A DNA stretch of 64,000 nt from assembly GCA_040756575.1 (NCBI GenBank), contig JBFLYP010000003.1, forward strand, positions 1 to 64,000, in the 5' to 3' direction. Below the pieces are notes generated by a model. It had not been told where the DNA came from. It did no database searches and saw nothing but the letters and a program-made list of their open reading frames with translations. Positions 50,560 to 60,349 of this stretch are shown one piece after another. This DNA comes from DTYU01 sp040756575 (GTDB lineage Bacteria > Bacillota > Desulfotomaculia > Desulfotomaculales > Ammonificaceae). Position 1 is the stretch's first letter. Every line of letters starts with the position of its first letter. Both the position numbers and the translations under genes were made by a program.

Positions 50560-51330
50560 TCAGCTAACTCTGGTTTCGAGGCGCAGCTTGTCGGCAATCA
50601 TGGCGATAAACTCTGAGTTTGTAGGTTTACCCTTGGCCATGCTGACCGTATAGCCAAAAAACTTCGATATTGCGTCCACATTGCCCCTGTCCCAAGCAAG
50701 CTCGATCGCATGCCTTATTGCACGTTCCACTCTGCTTGGAGTAGTGTTGTATTTCTGGGCGATCATCGGATAGAGTTCCTTGGTGATTCCCCCCAAAAGG
50801 TTTATCTCCTCTATCACCATTAATATGGCATCCCGCAGGTAGTGGTATCCTTTAATATGCGCCGGCACGCCTATCTCGTGTATGATATTCGTAACCGCCA
50901 TGTCCAGGTTACGCGGTTTTACCGGCATTACGAAGGGAGGACTGCTTGCCGTACCGTCACCTAATTGTTTTATCCTGTTCGCAAGCACCGAAAAATTGAA
51001 GGGCTTAACAATGTAATAGTCTGCGCCAAGTTCAACCGCCCGCTGCGTGATTGCCTCCTGCCCCAAGGCGGTGAGAATGATGAACTTCGGACGGTAAGGA
51101 AGTGAACTACTGGCAAATTTTTCGAGGACACCGATACCATCGAGGTGCGGCATGATTATATCAAGGATCACTACGTTCGGTTGGGTTTCCTCCAAGATTT
51201 GGAGAGCCTCAAGACCGTTGTAAGCTACGCCCACGAGCTCAAAATCGGGCTGCTGACTAAAAAAGTCCTTTAGCAATTCACAGAATTCCCTGTTATCGTC
51301 AGCGATCAAAATACGTACCGGTTTGCTCAT
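50560..51330 (-). CDS. spo0A: Sporulation master regulator Spo0A
   Basis: A 256-residue response regulator. Receiver domain (residues 5-120) with acidic pocket IADDN, phosphoacceptor in VILDIIMPHLDG and lysine in IVKPFNF; C-terminal Spo0A DNA-binding domain with HEIGVPAHIKGYHYLRDAI and YNTTPSRVERAIRHAIE. Phosphorylated Spo0A binds 0A boxes and starts sporulation. The ATG at 51330 is used here; a TTG one codon upstream has slightly better distance to GAGGGGG. A sigma-H-type promoter lies upstream. spoIVB precedes it, the conserved order. Confidence 0.97.
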   Translation of the reverse strand: MSKPVRILIADDNREFCELLKDFFSQQPDFELVGVAYNGLEALQILEETQPNVVILDIIMPHLDGIGVLEKFASSSLPYRPKFIILTALGQEAITQRAVELGADYYIVKPFNFSVLANRIKQLGDGTASSPPFVMPVKPRNLDMAVTNIIHEIGVPAHIKGYHYLRDAILMVIEEINLLGGITKELYPMIAQKYNTTPSRVERAIRHAIELAWDRGNVDAISKFFGYTVSMAKGKPTNSEFIAMIADKLRLETRVS

Positions 51331-51391
51331 CAAGCTGCTGCCCCCTCAATTTTGGACTTATATCAAGGTTTTATACTTACATTATTTTACT

Positions 51392-51417
51392 AATTCGTTG
51401 TAATAAAGAAATATCCT
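51392..51417 (-). promoter_or_regulatory. Sigma-H-type promoter of spo0A
   Basis: On the minus strand AGGATAT (-35) and GAATT (-10) are 14 bases apart, the same layout as known sigma-H promoters such as Bacillus spoVG. It ends about 60 bases before the spo0A start. A TGTCGAG (one mismatch to the 0A box TGTCGAA) lies upstream at 51503-51509 on the plus strand within spoIVB. Confidence 0.55.
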
Positions 51418-51481
51418 TCTGCTACGGGGTAAAAAAACTTTAGAACTGGTGCATTTTTGTAATACATGAAACCTTCTCTTT

Positions 51482-52816
51482 TTATATTTTACAACATGCT
51501 TTTGTCGAGGGATAGCTATTACTAAGAAATACTCTTTCTTTGTTTCGAGATGAGAGTAAATTGCACTCACGAAGCATCCTTTCGGCGAATATACCGTAAC
51601 CCTTTCGCGGGTTGTTGATATAAACATGCGTTACGGCGCCTACCAAGCGTCCGGCCTGAATTATTGGACTGCCGCTCATGCCCTGAATTATCCCTCCGGC
51701 GCTGCGCAGCAAGCGCTGGTCGGTAACCTTGATAATGATATCTTTTTTACCCCCGCGATTTAACGGGTTAACACGGAGGATTTCGATTTGAAAATGCTCC
51801 ATTCTGCTCCCCTGGACCACGGTTAGTATTGTTGCCTTTCCCGGGCGGACCTGATGAGCCAGGGCCACCGGGATCGGCTCCTGATAGAACGGGTGCTTCG
51901 GGATGCGGTCCAACCGCCCGAAAATTCCGTATTCTGTGTTCTGCTGTATCGTTCCCGACAAGGTAGAAGCCTCGCTGATTATGCCGACTTTTTCCCCCGG
52001 TTTACCCTTTTGTCCCGGCCTTACTCCCTGAATGAAAGCCTCGATTATAGAACCTTCGGTGAGTTCTACAGGGCTGGCTGTGGTAACATCGGTCACCACG
52101 TGCCCCAAGGCACCGTATGTCCTGGTCACTGGATCATAAAAGGTAAGCGTTCCCACACCTGCCGCCGAATCCCTGATTAAGAGGCCGATTCGGTAAGATT
52201 CTGAGCGCCTGCAAAAAACAGGTCTGACTTTAAAATGCATTTTTTTACCGCGCCTTTCTACCGCTATGACAACCGGGCGTTGTTCGCCGCCGGCCCGCAG
52301 GACAGCATCTTTAACCGCCTGGTCGCTTGCGGCTGGCTTGCCGTCAACACTGAGGATGATGTCCCCGACCATAATTCCGGCTTCTGCCGCAGGACTTGAT
52401 TTTGCGCCGTTCTTGGTGAAAACCTCGGCATAGCCGACAATTATAACTCCCTGGGTGTGCAACAACACCCCGACAGCCTGCCCGCCCGGATAAACCCGGC
52501 GCACCGGCTGTACATCAAAAACGATGGTACGGATCGGGATGATGCCGTGGAGTGCCAAGCGGGCCTGAAATCTGCCTGGAACCGGTGCTTTTACCCTTTC
52601 CCCAAGCGAAATGCAGTCCCCCATTCCAGGATAACGTCCGTTGGTGGTGAGAACTAAATAATTTCGAAGGAACTCCGGAAACGCTTTAGGTACGCTTAAA
52701 ACTTCACCGACTGTAAGGCGTTGCTGCACAGGCCAGAAGGCAACAATTACATAGGTTAAGGTGAAAAAAACGCAGAGGAAAAGTGGTAAAATAAGACGAC
52801 GTAGGTTGCGTGGCAA
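51482..52816 (-). CDS. spoIVB: SpoIVB serine peptidase
   Basis: A 444-residue S55-family protease. N-terminal membrane helix (residues 8-28), PDZ domain around 110-200 (AAEAGIMVGDIILSVDGKPA), then the S55 domain with catalytic histidine in GALGHVVTD and serine in QGMSGSPII. Secreted by the forespore, it cleaves SpoIVFA to activate pro-sigma-K processing. Located between recN and spo0A, its conserved place. Confidence 0.95.
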   Translation of the reverse strand: MPRNLRRLILPLFLCVFFTLTYVIVAFWPVQQRLTVGEVLSVPKAFPEFLRNYLVLTTNGRYPGMGDCISLGERVKAPVPGRFQARLALHGIIPIRTIVFDVQPVRRVYPGGQAVGVLLHTQGVIIVGYAEVFTKNGAKSSPAAEAGIMVGDIILSVDGKPAASDQAVKDAVLRAGGEQRPVVIAVERRGKKMHFKVRPVFCRRSESYRIGLLIRDSAAGVGTLTFYDPVTRTYGALGHVVTDVTTASPVELTEGSIIEAFIQGVRPGQKGKPGEKVGIISEASTLSGTIQQNTEYGIFGRLDRIPKHPFYQEPIPVALAHQVRPGKATILTVVQGSRMEHFQIEILRVNPLNRGGKKDIIIKVTDQRLLRSAGGIIQGMSGSPIIQAGRLVGAVTHVYINNPRKGYGIFAERMLRECNLLSSRNKERVFLSNSYPSTKACCKI

Positions 52817-52870
52817 TCGGGTCCCCTCCGGAGTTTTAAGATTCCCGGAGGGTGAATCCTTTATGCCCTA

Positions 52871-54520
52871 TTAGGTGGACTTCAGGAGTTCTCTTGCGTG
52901 CTCCATGGCTGTTTCCCAGGCGCCCCCGACAAGGCGTGCAAGTTCTTTGATACGGCTTTCCCCCGTAAGCGGTACCACTCTTGTAACCGCACGTCCTTCA
53001 ACTGTATCTTTTTTGATCAGGAAGTGGACCGCTCCTTTTGCTGCCACCAAAGCCTGATGCGTAATACAGATTACCTGCCGGTTTCTTGACAACAGGTCAA
53101 GTCTCCCGGCTATACCGGTCAGCGCCTTGCCGCTCACTCCGGTATCAATTTCATCGAGAAAAAGAACCCCAACCCTGTCGTTCTCCGACGTCAGCACCTT
53201 GAGCGCAAATATCGTCCTTGCCGCTTCCCCGCCCGACGCCGTACGCGTCAAAGGCCTCAACGGCTCCCCGGGGTTGGGTGAGAAATAGAACTCCGCTTCT
53301 TTTAACCCCGTCGGGTTGGGAACATCCGTGATAGGATGAAAAACAACCTTGAATGCCGTTTTCTCCATCGCGAGCGCGGCCAGTTCCCGGGTTATCTTTT
53401 CTTCAAGAAGAAGTGCCGCTTTTTCACGCGCTGCCTGGAGCCTCTCCGCAACTGCCAGCCATTCGTGCTTGAGCCGGTCGGCTTCCAACTGCAGTTTATC
53501 GGCTTCTTCTTCTCCCCTTTCGAGACTTTCAAGCTCCGCCTCAGCTTGGTCTCTGTATCGCAGAATATCAGGGACCGTATCCCCGTACTTCCGGCGAAGA
53601 CGGTCAAAAAGATCAAGCCGCGCTTCAATGGCGTCCAGTCTTAGGGGGTCATAGTCCTCCCGGGCGGCCAGGCGCTCCAATTCTCGTGCCGCTTCCGTGA
53701 TAAGAAGCGTCGCTTCGTGCAAATTCTCAGCGTGAGTCTTGAGCTGTTCGCGGTAGCGTGCAATTTCCGAGGTAATCGCAAAGGCCTCTCCAACGCTCTC
53801 TACCGCAGATCCCTCATTGCCTGTTAAAAGGCTCCTCCCGCGGTTTGCCAACTCAGTCAGCCTGGCGGCGTTTTGAAGCCATTCCCGCTCTTGGGCCAGT
53901 TCCTCTACTTCTCCCGGCTTAAACCCCGCGCGATCGATTTCGGAAATCTCGTATCGCAAGGTTTCAACACGTCTGCGGCGTGCACGACTGTCCTTCATCA
54001 TTGCTTCCGCCTTTTCTTTCACCGCCCGCCACTCCCGGTAAATCCTCCCGAGCTCCGCCCTTGCCACAAGCAGCCCTGAAAAAGCGTCGAGCATCTCGCC
54101 GTGCCGGGCTGGTTGGTGCATAAACTGCTGTTCACCTTGAAACAGGAAGTCAATAAGTTCCCCGGATGCCTCTTTGCTAAGGTAGAGAGGAACAACCTGT
54201 CCGTTGATCCGGCACAGGCTTTTACCCTGGCGGTAAAGTTCACGTGAAAAGGAAAGGTGGCCCTCCTCGGGCGCAATGCCGTATTCAGACAGGCAGGCCG
54301 GTGCGCTTTCTACAGCGAAAATGGCTTCGATTATCGCCTTTTCTGCACCGGTGCGTATGTACTCCCCGCTTGCCCTTTTCCCAAGAGCAAGCTCGAGTGC
54401 CTCAAGGATTACAGATTTGCCTGCCCCGGCCTCGCCCGTTATCACATTGAGACCGGGCTTGAATTCAATCGTCAGGTCTTCTATTAAGACTATGTTCTTG
54501 ATCGTTAACAACCTTAGCAT
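52871..54520 (-). CDS. recN: DNA repair protein RecN
   Basis: A 549-residue SMC-like ATPase. Walker A GEAGAGKSVI at residues 30-39, long coiled coils in the middle (about 150-370), signature TRTASGGEAARTIFAL and Walker B VLFLDEIDTG. RecN acts at double-strand breaks. It follows argR by 14 bases. Confidence 0.96.
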   Translation of the reverse strand: MLRLLTIKNIVLIEDLTIEFKPGLNVITGEAGAGKSVILEALELALGKRASGEYIRTGAEKAIIEAIFAVESAPACLSEYGIAPEEGHLSFSRELYRQGKSLCRINGQVVPLYLSKEASGELIDFLFQGEQQFMHQPARHGEMLDAFSGLLVARAELGRIYREWRAVKEKAEAMMKDSRARRRRVETLRYEISEIDRAGFKPGEVEELAQEREWLQNAARLTELANRGRSLLTGNEGSAVESVGEAFAITSEIARYREQLKTHAENLHEATLLITEAARELERLAAREDYDPLRLDAIEARLDLFDRLRRKYGDTVPDILRYRDQAEAELESLERGEEEADKLQLEADRLKHEWLAVAERLQAAREKAALLLEEKITRELAALAMEKTAFKVVFHPITDVPNPTGLKEAEFYFSPNPGEPLRPLTRTASGGEAARTIFALKVLTSENDRVGVLFLDEIDTGVSGKALTGIAGRLDLLSRNRQVICITHQALVAAKGAVHFLIKKDTVEGRAVTRVVPLTGESRIKELARLVGGAWETAMEHARELLKST

Positions 54521-54534
54521 TGGTGTTCTTTACT

Positions 54535-54990
54535 TCAGCCGGTAAAGAGGGCCTTCATCCGCTGGCGCACCTCGGCGGCTTGGCCGCGCGACTTGACGAT
54601 AATTAAGAAGGTATCGTCCCCGGCAACGGTACCGATCACGCCGGGCCAGTTGGCTTGATCAACGGCTGAGGCGACTCCCTGTGCCGCACCGGGGAATGTC
54701 TTAACTACAATAAGATTCTCGCTTGTATCAATATCAATTACAGCATCGCGAACCATGCGGCGCAACCGCTCTTCCTCCCGGGGATTTTTTACCCGGGATT
54801 CAGGAGTAATGTAACGGATGCCGGTTTCAGAGGGCACTTTTACCAGCCCGAGTTCGCGTACATCCCGGGAGACAGTCGCCTGGGTTACTCTGAAACCGGC
54901 TTTCGATAAGGCCTCCACCAACTGCCGCTGGCTCGCTATGGGACGTTCCTTAATTATCTGAAGGATCTTGTTGTGCCTCGTTATCTTCAC
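54535..54990 (-). CDS. argR: Arginine repressor ArgR/AhrC
   Basis: A 151-residue regulator. N-terminal winged helix with QRQLVEALSKAGFRVTQATV (SR follows) and C-terminal arginine-binding oligomerisation domain with VVKTFPGAAQGVA and GTVAGDDTFLII. It represses arginine synthesis. Its place beside recN and nadK is conserved in Firmicutes. Confidence 0.95.
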   Translation of the reverse strand: MKITRHNKILQIIKERPIASQRQLVEALSKAGFRVTQATVSRDVRELGLVKVPSETGIRYITPESRVKNPREEERLRRMVRDAVIDIDTSENLIVVKTFPGAAQGVASAVDQANWPGVIGTVAGDDTFLIIVKSRGQAAEVRQRMKALFTG

Positions 54991-54993
54991 TAA

Positions 54994-55884
54994 TCACGTC
55001 GCCCCTTTAGCTTCACCGGCTTCTTCCAAACCGTCGAGTCTTAGCTTTTTTCTCAGGATGCAGTAAAAGCTGCGGTCTGACACCCTTATCAATTTGTACC
55101 GGTGCGGGTAACGCACAACCCTTACCGTATCACCAGCAATGAGCGGCATGCTTTCCTGACCGTCTACAGTTAAGCTGAAGCCGGCCACGCTGGTTTCCAG
55201 TAAGACCTGAACCTTCGCCTGAGCGTTTACCGCCATTGGCCGAACCATGAAAAAGTGGGGACAGATGGGGGTTAAGATTATAGCTTCAACCGTTGGTTCA
55301 ACAACCGGCCCCCCCGCCGAGAAAGAATAGGCGGTAGAACCAGTGGGCGTAGCTATTATTATTCCGTCACCGTTAAACTTCATTGCGCAATATTCGTTGA
55401 CCCGGACCTCGAGCCTGCAGGGACGACTGAGCGCCCCTCTGCCGATAACGCAGTCGTTGAGGCAGATGACCTCTTTGACAACGGCGCCTGCTCGTTCTAC
55501 TTCACCGTGCAAGAGAAGCCGTTCTTCAATACGGTACCGCCCTTCAAGAATCTTTTTGATTCCCGGAAAAAGTTCATCCGGGCCGAGCTCCGTTAAAAAA
55601 CCAAGCCTGCCTAAGTTTATCCCGAGGACAGGAAGCCCGGTCGGGGCTGCTATCGGAACTGTGGAAAGAAGCGTGCCGTCACCGCCGAGTGAAAAAAGAC
55701 AATCGGAGTATTCCCTCATTCTTCCACGGTTTACCCCGCTTCTTCCCAACAGCCCCGCGTGCTCCTCCAACAGTAGAACGTTTATACCCCGTTTGTCGAG
55801 GTATTGTATGATCGCTTCGGCCACCGTTTTCAAACCTTGCCAGAGGTTAGGGTTCACTATCAGCCCGACGGTTTTTATTACCAT
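54994..55884 (-). CDS. nadK: NAD kinase
   Basis: A 296-residue NAD kinase. Key motifs: SLGGDGTLL (GGDG nucleotide-binding), LPVLGINLGRLGFLTE, and TPTGSTAYSFSAGG. It makes NADP. It lies 3 bases upstream of argR. Confidence 0.96.
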   Translation of the reverse strand: MVIKTVGLIVNPNLWQGLKTVAEAIIQYLDKRGINVLLLEEHAGLLGRSGVNRGRMREYSDCLFSLGGDGTLLSTVPIAAPTGLPVLGINLGRLGFLTELGPDELFPGIKKILEGRYRIEERLLLHGEVERAGAVVKEVICLNDCVIGRGALSRPCRLEVRVNEYCAMKFNGDGIIIATPTGSTAYSFSAGGPVVEPTVEAIILTPICPHFFMVRPMAVNAQAKVQVLLETSVAGFSLTVDGQESMPLIAGDTVRVVRYPHRYKLIRVSDRSFYCILRKKLRLDGLEEAGEAKGAT

Positions 55885-56109
55885 ACCGCTTCTCCAGTTC
55901 CGGAGAGTATCAGCCCTTAGAGTGACCTGTTATAAGCGCCGGAAGGATCCAGCGATAACCTGTGCGCGGGGGCTTTTGTTACCCCCATGCCTTCCAGCGC
56001 AGATTTCAGGTATACGAGTAAAAGAATCTTATTCCTGCAACAACTCGAAAATTAACCAACGCTCAGTATTCCAAACTCGCAAAGTTTAAGCTGCAAAGGC
56101 AACCCACGG

Positions 56110-56727
56110 TCACCACTTATATGTTACTCTTGCTTTCTTCCTCAGGCTTTGTACCGTTTGTGGAACCAAACGTGCCCGCATAGCGGATTCATAATCCTCT
56201 TCAACCTGATTTCTAACCTTTTCATACGGCTGGTCTTGGTAACGGGAATATCTGAACTGCTCGTAGTACTCACGCAAATCTTTTTCTTTTAATTCCACTT
56301 TTCCCACGAGTTTTTCTGCCAGGAGCTGAACCGCAATCTGCTCCCTAACATCCCCGACGGTCAAGCGCTCCCGTTTTAGAAAGTTCTGAAATTCTTCTTT
56401 GGATGGGTATTGGGATAGTAAATCGTTAAATCTTTCATCAACTTCTTTTTGTGCAACAACAAGCTTTCTTTTACGGGCTTCTTGCTCGATGATCGTTTTT
56501 TGGATCAAATACTCAATTACTTCGGTACCATAATATTTTTCCAAGTTCCCCTGGAACTCGCAATACCGGATTGGTGTCCCGTTCACCTCTGCGATCGCTC
56601 TTCCACTATAAGTGTACCAGGAGAGCGGTGCGGCGAGTAAAGCGGCGACGACGAACCCGCAGACCGCACCTATGATAAAACTCACCTTGTTTTTGGCTGC
56701 CTTGTCCTGCTCCAATCCATTTGCCAC
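56110..56727 (-). CDS. Membrane-anchored SurA N-like chaperone-type protein
   Basis: A 205-residue protein with one N-terminal membrane helix (about 15-38) and then AEVNGTPIRYCEFQGNL, the start of SurA/PrsA-type N-domains, followed by mostly charged helices with KEVDERFNDLL and SKEEFQNFLK. No parvulin peptidyl-prolyl isomerase domain is present, so it may be a chaperone-like remnant or dedicated factor. It lies between nadK and tlyA with gaps of about 225 and 170 bases. Confidence 0.7.
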   Translation of the reverse strand: MANGLEQDKAAKNKVSFIIGAVCGFVVAALLAAPLSWYTYSGRAIAEVNGTPIRYCEFQGNLEKYYGTEVIEYLIQKTIIEQEARKRKLVVAQKEVDERFNDLLSQYPSKEEFQNFLKRERLTVGDVREQIAVQLLAEKLVGKVELKEKDLREYYEQFRYSRYQDQPYEKVRNQVEEDYESAMRARLVPQTVQSLRKKARVTYKW

Positions 56728-56896
56728 CTTTCTCCGTTATTGTACCGGTTATTTCATTCTTCGTCCTCCGCATTCCTTTTCCTGCTGCTTTTGCGCTTTT
56801 GCTTGGTTAAGTTAAGCATCCCGCCACCAAGATTCCACATTTGAAGCCAAAGGCATTGATGCTCGACCTGAGTGGTGGGCAAGTTTGCCCGACAAC

Positions 56897-57721
56897 TTAA
56901 GGCTTTGCAAACTCATTAACTCCGAACTGCTCCCACGCTCTTGCGACCACCGTCCCTACGTCGCCGTGCCAGGGTCTCCCGTGTTCTTTAGAAAAGTATA
57001 CAAAAAACTCAATGTTACCCTCCGGGCCGCGTACCGGCGAGTAAGTCAACCCGCGGACCTCCCAGCCTATGCCGGTAATAAACAAAATAATCCTGGCGCA
57101 GACCGCTATGTGAGTGGCAGGGTCCTTTACCACACCCTTCTTTCCTACTTTTTCACGCCCTGCTTCAAATTGCGGCTTGATTAAACCGAGGCCCGCACCT
57201 TTTTCTTTTAAAAGCCGGCCGACCGGCGGCAACACCTTTTCGAGGGAGATGAAACTCACATCGATGGCGGCAAAGTCGGCCTTTTCGCCAAGCACCTCCG
57301 GGGTAAGGTAGCGGACGTTTGTCCTTTCTAAAACGGTAACGCGCGGATCGTTTCTCAGTTTCCATGCAAGCTGCCCGTAACCCACATCAACAGCAATAAC
57401 ACGCCGGGCTCCCGCCTGAAGAGCGCAATCGGTGAAACCTCCAGTGGAAGCACCTATATCTATTACTACCAGACCTGCCAAACTGATGCCGAAAACCTGT
57501 AATGCGTGAGCCAGTTTAATTCCGCCACGCGATACATATGGGAGGGGGTCGCCCCGAACCTCAATGATGTCGTCGGGAGAAACAAGCCGGCTTGGCTTAT
57601 CGGCGGGTAGGCCGTTGATAAAGACACGGCCGGCAACCACCGCTTCACGCGCCCGCTCGCGGCTGGAGAAGTAACCCTGCCGAACCAATGCTGAATCCAA
57701 CCGGCTCCGTTGCGGCCCCAT
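56897..57721 (-). CDS. tlyA: TlyA-family rRNA 2'-O-methyltransferase
   Basis: A 274-residue protein: N-terminal S4 domain (RLDSALVRQGYFSSRERAREA) continuing to GRVFING, then an FtsJ-like fold with VIDIGASTGGFTDCAL and DVSFISLEKVLP. TlyA methylates 16S/23S rRNA in mycobacteria. Its start overlaps the dxs stop by one base (TAATG). Confidence 0.93.
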   Translation of the reverse strand: MGPQRSRLDSALVRQGYFSSRERAREAVVAGRVFINGLPADKPSRLVSPDDIIEVRGDPLPYVSRGGIKLAHALQVFGISLAGLVVIDIGASTGGFTDCALQAGARRVIAVDVGYGQLAWKLRNDPRVTVLERTNVRYLTPEVLGEKADFAAIDVSFISLEKVLPPVGRLLKEKGAGLGLIKPQFEAGREKVGKKGVVKDPATHIAVCARIILFITGIGWEVRGLTYSPVRGPEGNIEFFVYFSKEHGRPWHGDVGTVVARAWEQFGVNEFAKP

Positions 57722-59613
57722 TATTTTTTCCTGGGAGCTACCCTTAACAAGCGCCGTGACCGCCCTACGGCCCTCACTATTCCCTCGGCCGTAAGGCCGT
57801 ATTTTTCCCTCAATTCTGGAGGGGCTCCGTGTTCCACGAATGTATCGTTAATGCCGAGGCGTGACAGTTCCACGTTGCTTAGACCACGGTCCATAATAAG
57901 CTCGGCTACAGCGCTCCCGAACCCGCCAGCCAGGATTCCTTCTTCAACCGTTACCACATGCTTGGTCTGCCGGGCAAACCGCAGCAGTAACGACTCGTCC
58001 ATTGGCTTGATAAAACGTACGTTTATTACTGCCGCATCAATTCCTTTGGCGACAAGCTTTTCTGATGCCTCCAAAGCGGCTGCCACGGTATTTCCCACCG
58101 CAAAAATGCTTACATCCTCACCATCCCGCAATACGAGACCTTGGCCGAACGGAAGGGGGCAAGGGTCCTTATCCATTATACAACCGGTGCCGCCACCGCG
58201 CGGGTACCTGATTGCGCAGGGACCGGCATATGAAAGCGCCGTTTTCAGCATATGCTGCAATTCGTTTTCATCCATCGGTGCCATCACGGCCATGTTAGGA
58301 ATGGAGCGGAGGTAAGCTATATCAAAAATGCCCTGGTGAGTAGCCCCGTCCTCTCCCACAATACCCCCACGGTCCAGTGCGAAAAGCACGGGCAGCTTCT
58401 GCAAGCAAACATCGTGTACAATCTGGTCGTAAGCACGCTGGAGAAAAGTCGAATAAATGGCCACAACGGGCCGCCAGCCTGCGGCGGCTAATCCCGCAGC
58501 CAGCGTTACCGCATGTTGTTCCGCTATCCCTACGTCAAAGAAACGGTGCGGGAAACGCTGGGCGAAACGCTTCAGACCGGTGCCTGTGGGCATTGCCGCC
58601 GTAATAGCGATAATCCGCGGGTCCTCTTCCGCCAATCGAAGGAGCGTATTGCCGAAAACCTCTGTGTAGGATAACTGTTTAAGAGGCATTACCTTGCCCG
58701 TTTCAATGTCAAAGGGGCCGACTCCGTGGAAAAGGTCCGGATCTTTTTCCGCTGGCGGGTATCCTTTTCCCTTTCGGGTAACCACGTGTACCAAAACGGG
58801 CCCCTTTATCGTCCGGGCTTTATGAAGGGTGTTCACCAGAGCCGGTATATTGTGGCCGTTCACCGGACCCAGATACGTATAACCAAGCTCCTCGAAAAAC
58901 ATGCCGGGAACCACCAGGTACTTGACGCTGTCCTTGAGACGCTCCAAAATGCGCAACATCTTAGTACCGATGGCCGGTATTTTTTGAATCAGAGCCTCAA
59001 ACTCCTCACGGGAGCGATGGTACATCGGATCGGTTCGCAACCGCGTCAGGTAACCGGAAAGCGCTCCCACATTTTTATCTATCGACATCTCGTTGTCATT
59101 CAGTATCACGATAAGGTTCGCCTTGATATGCCCCGCATGGTTTAAGGCTTCGAGAGCCATTCCCCCCGTCAAAGCCCCGTCTCCGATAACTGCCACCACA
59201 GCATGCCTTTCTTGGTTAAGATCACGCGCTTTCGCCATGCCGAGGGCTGCGGAAATTGAGGTGCTCGCATGGCCAGTGCCGAAAACATCGTAGACGCTCT
59301 CTTCGCGCGAGGGAAAACCGCTTAAACCTCCGAACTGGCGAAGGGTGCCGAATCTCTGCCGCCGGCCGGTGAGGATCTTATGGACGTAACACTGGTGTCC
59401 CACGTCCCAGATGACCTTGTCACGGGGTGTATCGAAAACACGGTGGATTGCAATCGTAAGTTCCACCACACCCAAATTTGGGGCAAGATGACCCCCTGTC
59501 TTGGCCACCGTTGTTATAATCAGTTCTCTGATTTCTTGAGCAAGCTGTTCAAGTTTTTTGGGGTCCAGCCTACGCAAATCGTGCGGCGTTTTAACCTGGT
59601 CGAGAACGCCCAA
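57721..59613 (-). CDS. dxs: 1-deoxy-D-xylulose-5-phosphate synthase
   Basis: A 630-residue TPP enzyme, the first step of the MEP isoprenoid pathway. DVGHQCYVHKILTGR, the TPP motif GDGALTGGMALEALNHAG and the DRGGIVGEDG block are clear. The TTG start overlaps oapA by 23 bases behind AAGAAGGTG. It is in one operon with ispA and OLE RNA. Confidence 0.96.
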   Translation of the reverse strand: MGVLDQVKTPHDLRRLDPKKLEQLAQEIRELIITTVAKTGGHLAPNLGVVELTIAIHRVFDTPRDKVIWDVGHQCYVHKILTGRRQRFGTLRQFGGLSGFPSREESVYDVFGTGHASTSISAALGMAKARDLNQERHAVVAVIGDGALTGGMALEALNHAGHIKANLIVILNDNEMSIDKNVGALSGYLTRLRTDPMYHRSREEFEALIQKIPAIGTKMLRILERLKDSVKYLVVPGMFFEELGYTYLGPVNGHNIPALVNTLHKARTIKGPVLVHVVTRKGKGYPPAEKDPDLFHGVGPFDIETGKVMPLKQLSYTEVFGNTLLRLAEEDPRIIAITAAMPTGTGLKRFAQRFPHRFFDVGIAEQHAVTLAAGLAAAGWRPVVAIYSTFLQRAYDQIVHDVCLQKLPVLFALDRGGIVGEDGATHQGIFDIAYLRSIPNMAVMAPMDENELQHMLKTALSYAGPCAIRYPRGGGTGCIMDKDPCPLPFGQGLVLRDGEDVSIFAVGNTVAAALEASEKLVAKGIDAAVINVRFIKPMDESLLLRFARQTKHVVTVEEGILAGGFGSAVAELIMDRGLSNVELSRLGINDTFVEHGAPPELREKYGLTAEGIVRAVGRSRRLLRVAPRKK

Positions 59614-60235
59614 TTCTGCGCACCTTCTTCTTGTTCAAATACTTTCCGTTCTTCCTGTGCTGTTTTCTATTTTGCCTGCCGAACGGGTCTATCACACGGT
59701 TAAAACCTGCAATTATACGTCCCGCTAAAAAAACAACCTGGTTCGGTTGCATTAAAGCTACCCGTTTACCGATTGCCTTACCGGTCACGGTCACGGAAGC
59801 TATCGCCGCAGTCACCAGGACGTTCAGCCATAACTCATTAATCTTGGTACCCCACAGAATTATTTGTGCCATCAAGGATATACCAAGTGCCCCGGCGATG
59901 GTACCGGCAATATCCCCGATAACATCATTAGAAAAATTAGCCACCTTGTCTGCATTTTTAACCAGCATCAGCGCCTCCTGAGCCCCGGCGACCTTGCGGG
60001 CCGCCATGGCATTGAATGGCACCTCTGAGGCTGCTGTTGCTGCCGTACCCAAAATGTCGAATGCTATATTAACCGCAATAATCAGTATCAAGAACCCAAC
60101 CGCAAGTCCTGCCGCATTCAACTGCCTCACAAACGACTCCGAAACGAACGCGAATGATAATGTTGCAGCGAAAGTGCCTGTAAGCACCAGAAGAACATGC
60201 CTCAGATAAGAATGGCGGGGCTGGCTGTTTGCCAA
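59591..60235 (-). CDS. oapA: OLE-associated membrane protein OapA
   Basis: About 214 residues with about four membrane helices (roughly 20-40, 45-70, 105-125, 130-155), the AASEVPFNAMAARKVAGAQEA segment (read in part) resembling the DUF21/CNNM membrane fold, and a very basic tail (QNRKQHRKNGKYLNKKK). Its position between a large structured RNA and dxs is that of OapA, the partner that carries OLE RNA to the membrane. The frame opens at a GTG at 60262 without a ribosome site; the TTG at 60235 behind CGGAGTG is preferred. Confidence 0.85.
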   Translation of the reverse strand: MANSQPRHSYLRHVLLVLTGTFAATLSFAFVSESFVRQLNAAGLAVGFLILIIAVNIAFDILGTAATAASEVPFNAMAARKVAGAQEALMLVKNADKVANFSNDVIGDIAGTIAGALGISLMAQIILWGTKINELWLNVLVTAAIASVTVTGKAIGKRVALMQPNQVVFLAGRIIAGFNRVIDPFGRQNRKQHRKNGKYLNKKKVRRIGRSRPG

Positions 60236-60349
60236 AAACTTTTCACTCCGTTTTGAGGTCACAAGTGAGAGGCGGCGCCGTTACGACTGCAAGAAAGATA
60301 AAACCGTTGATTGCTGGTGGCACCAACCCGACACTGACTTTATGCAGAT

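Noticed and set aside
51382..51627. 81-codon minus-strand frame at the spoIVB end
   Set aside because: It overlaps the spoIVB C-terminus in another frame and the spo0A promoter; no support.
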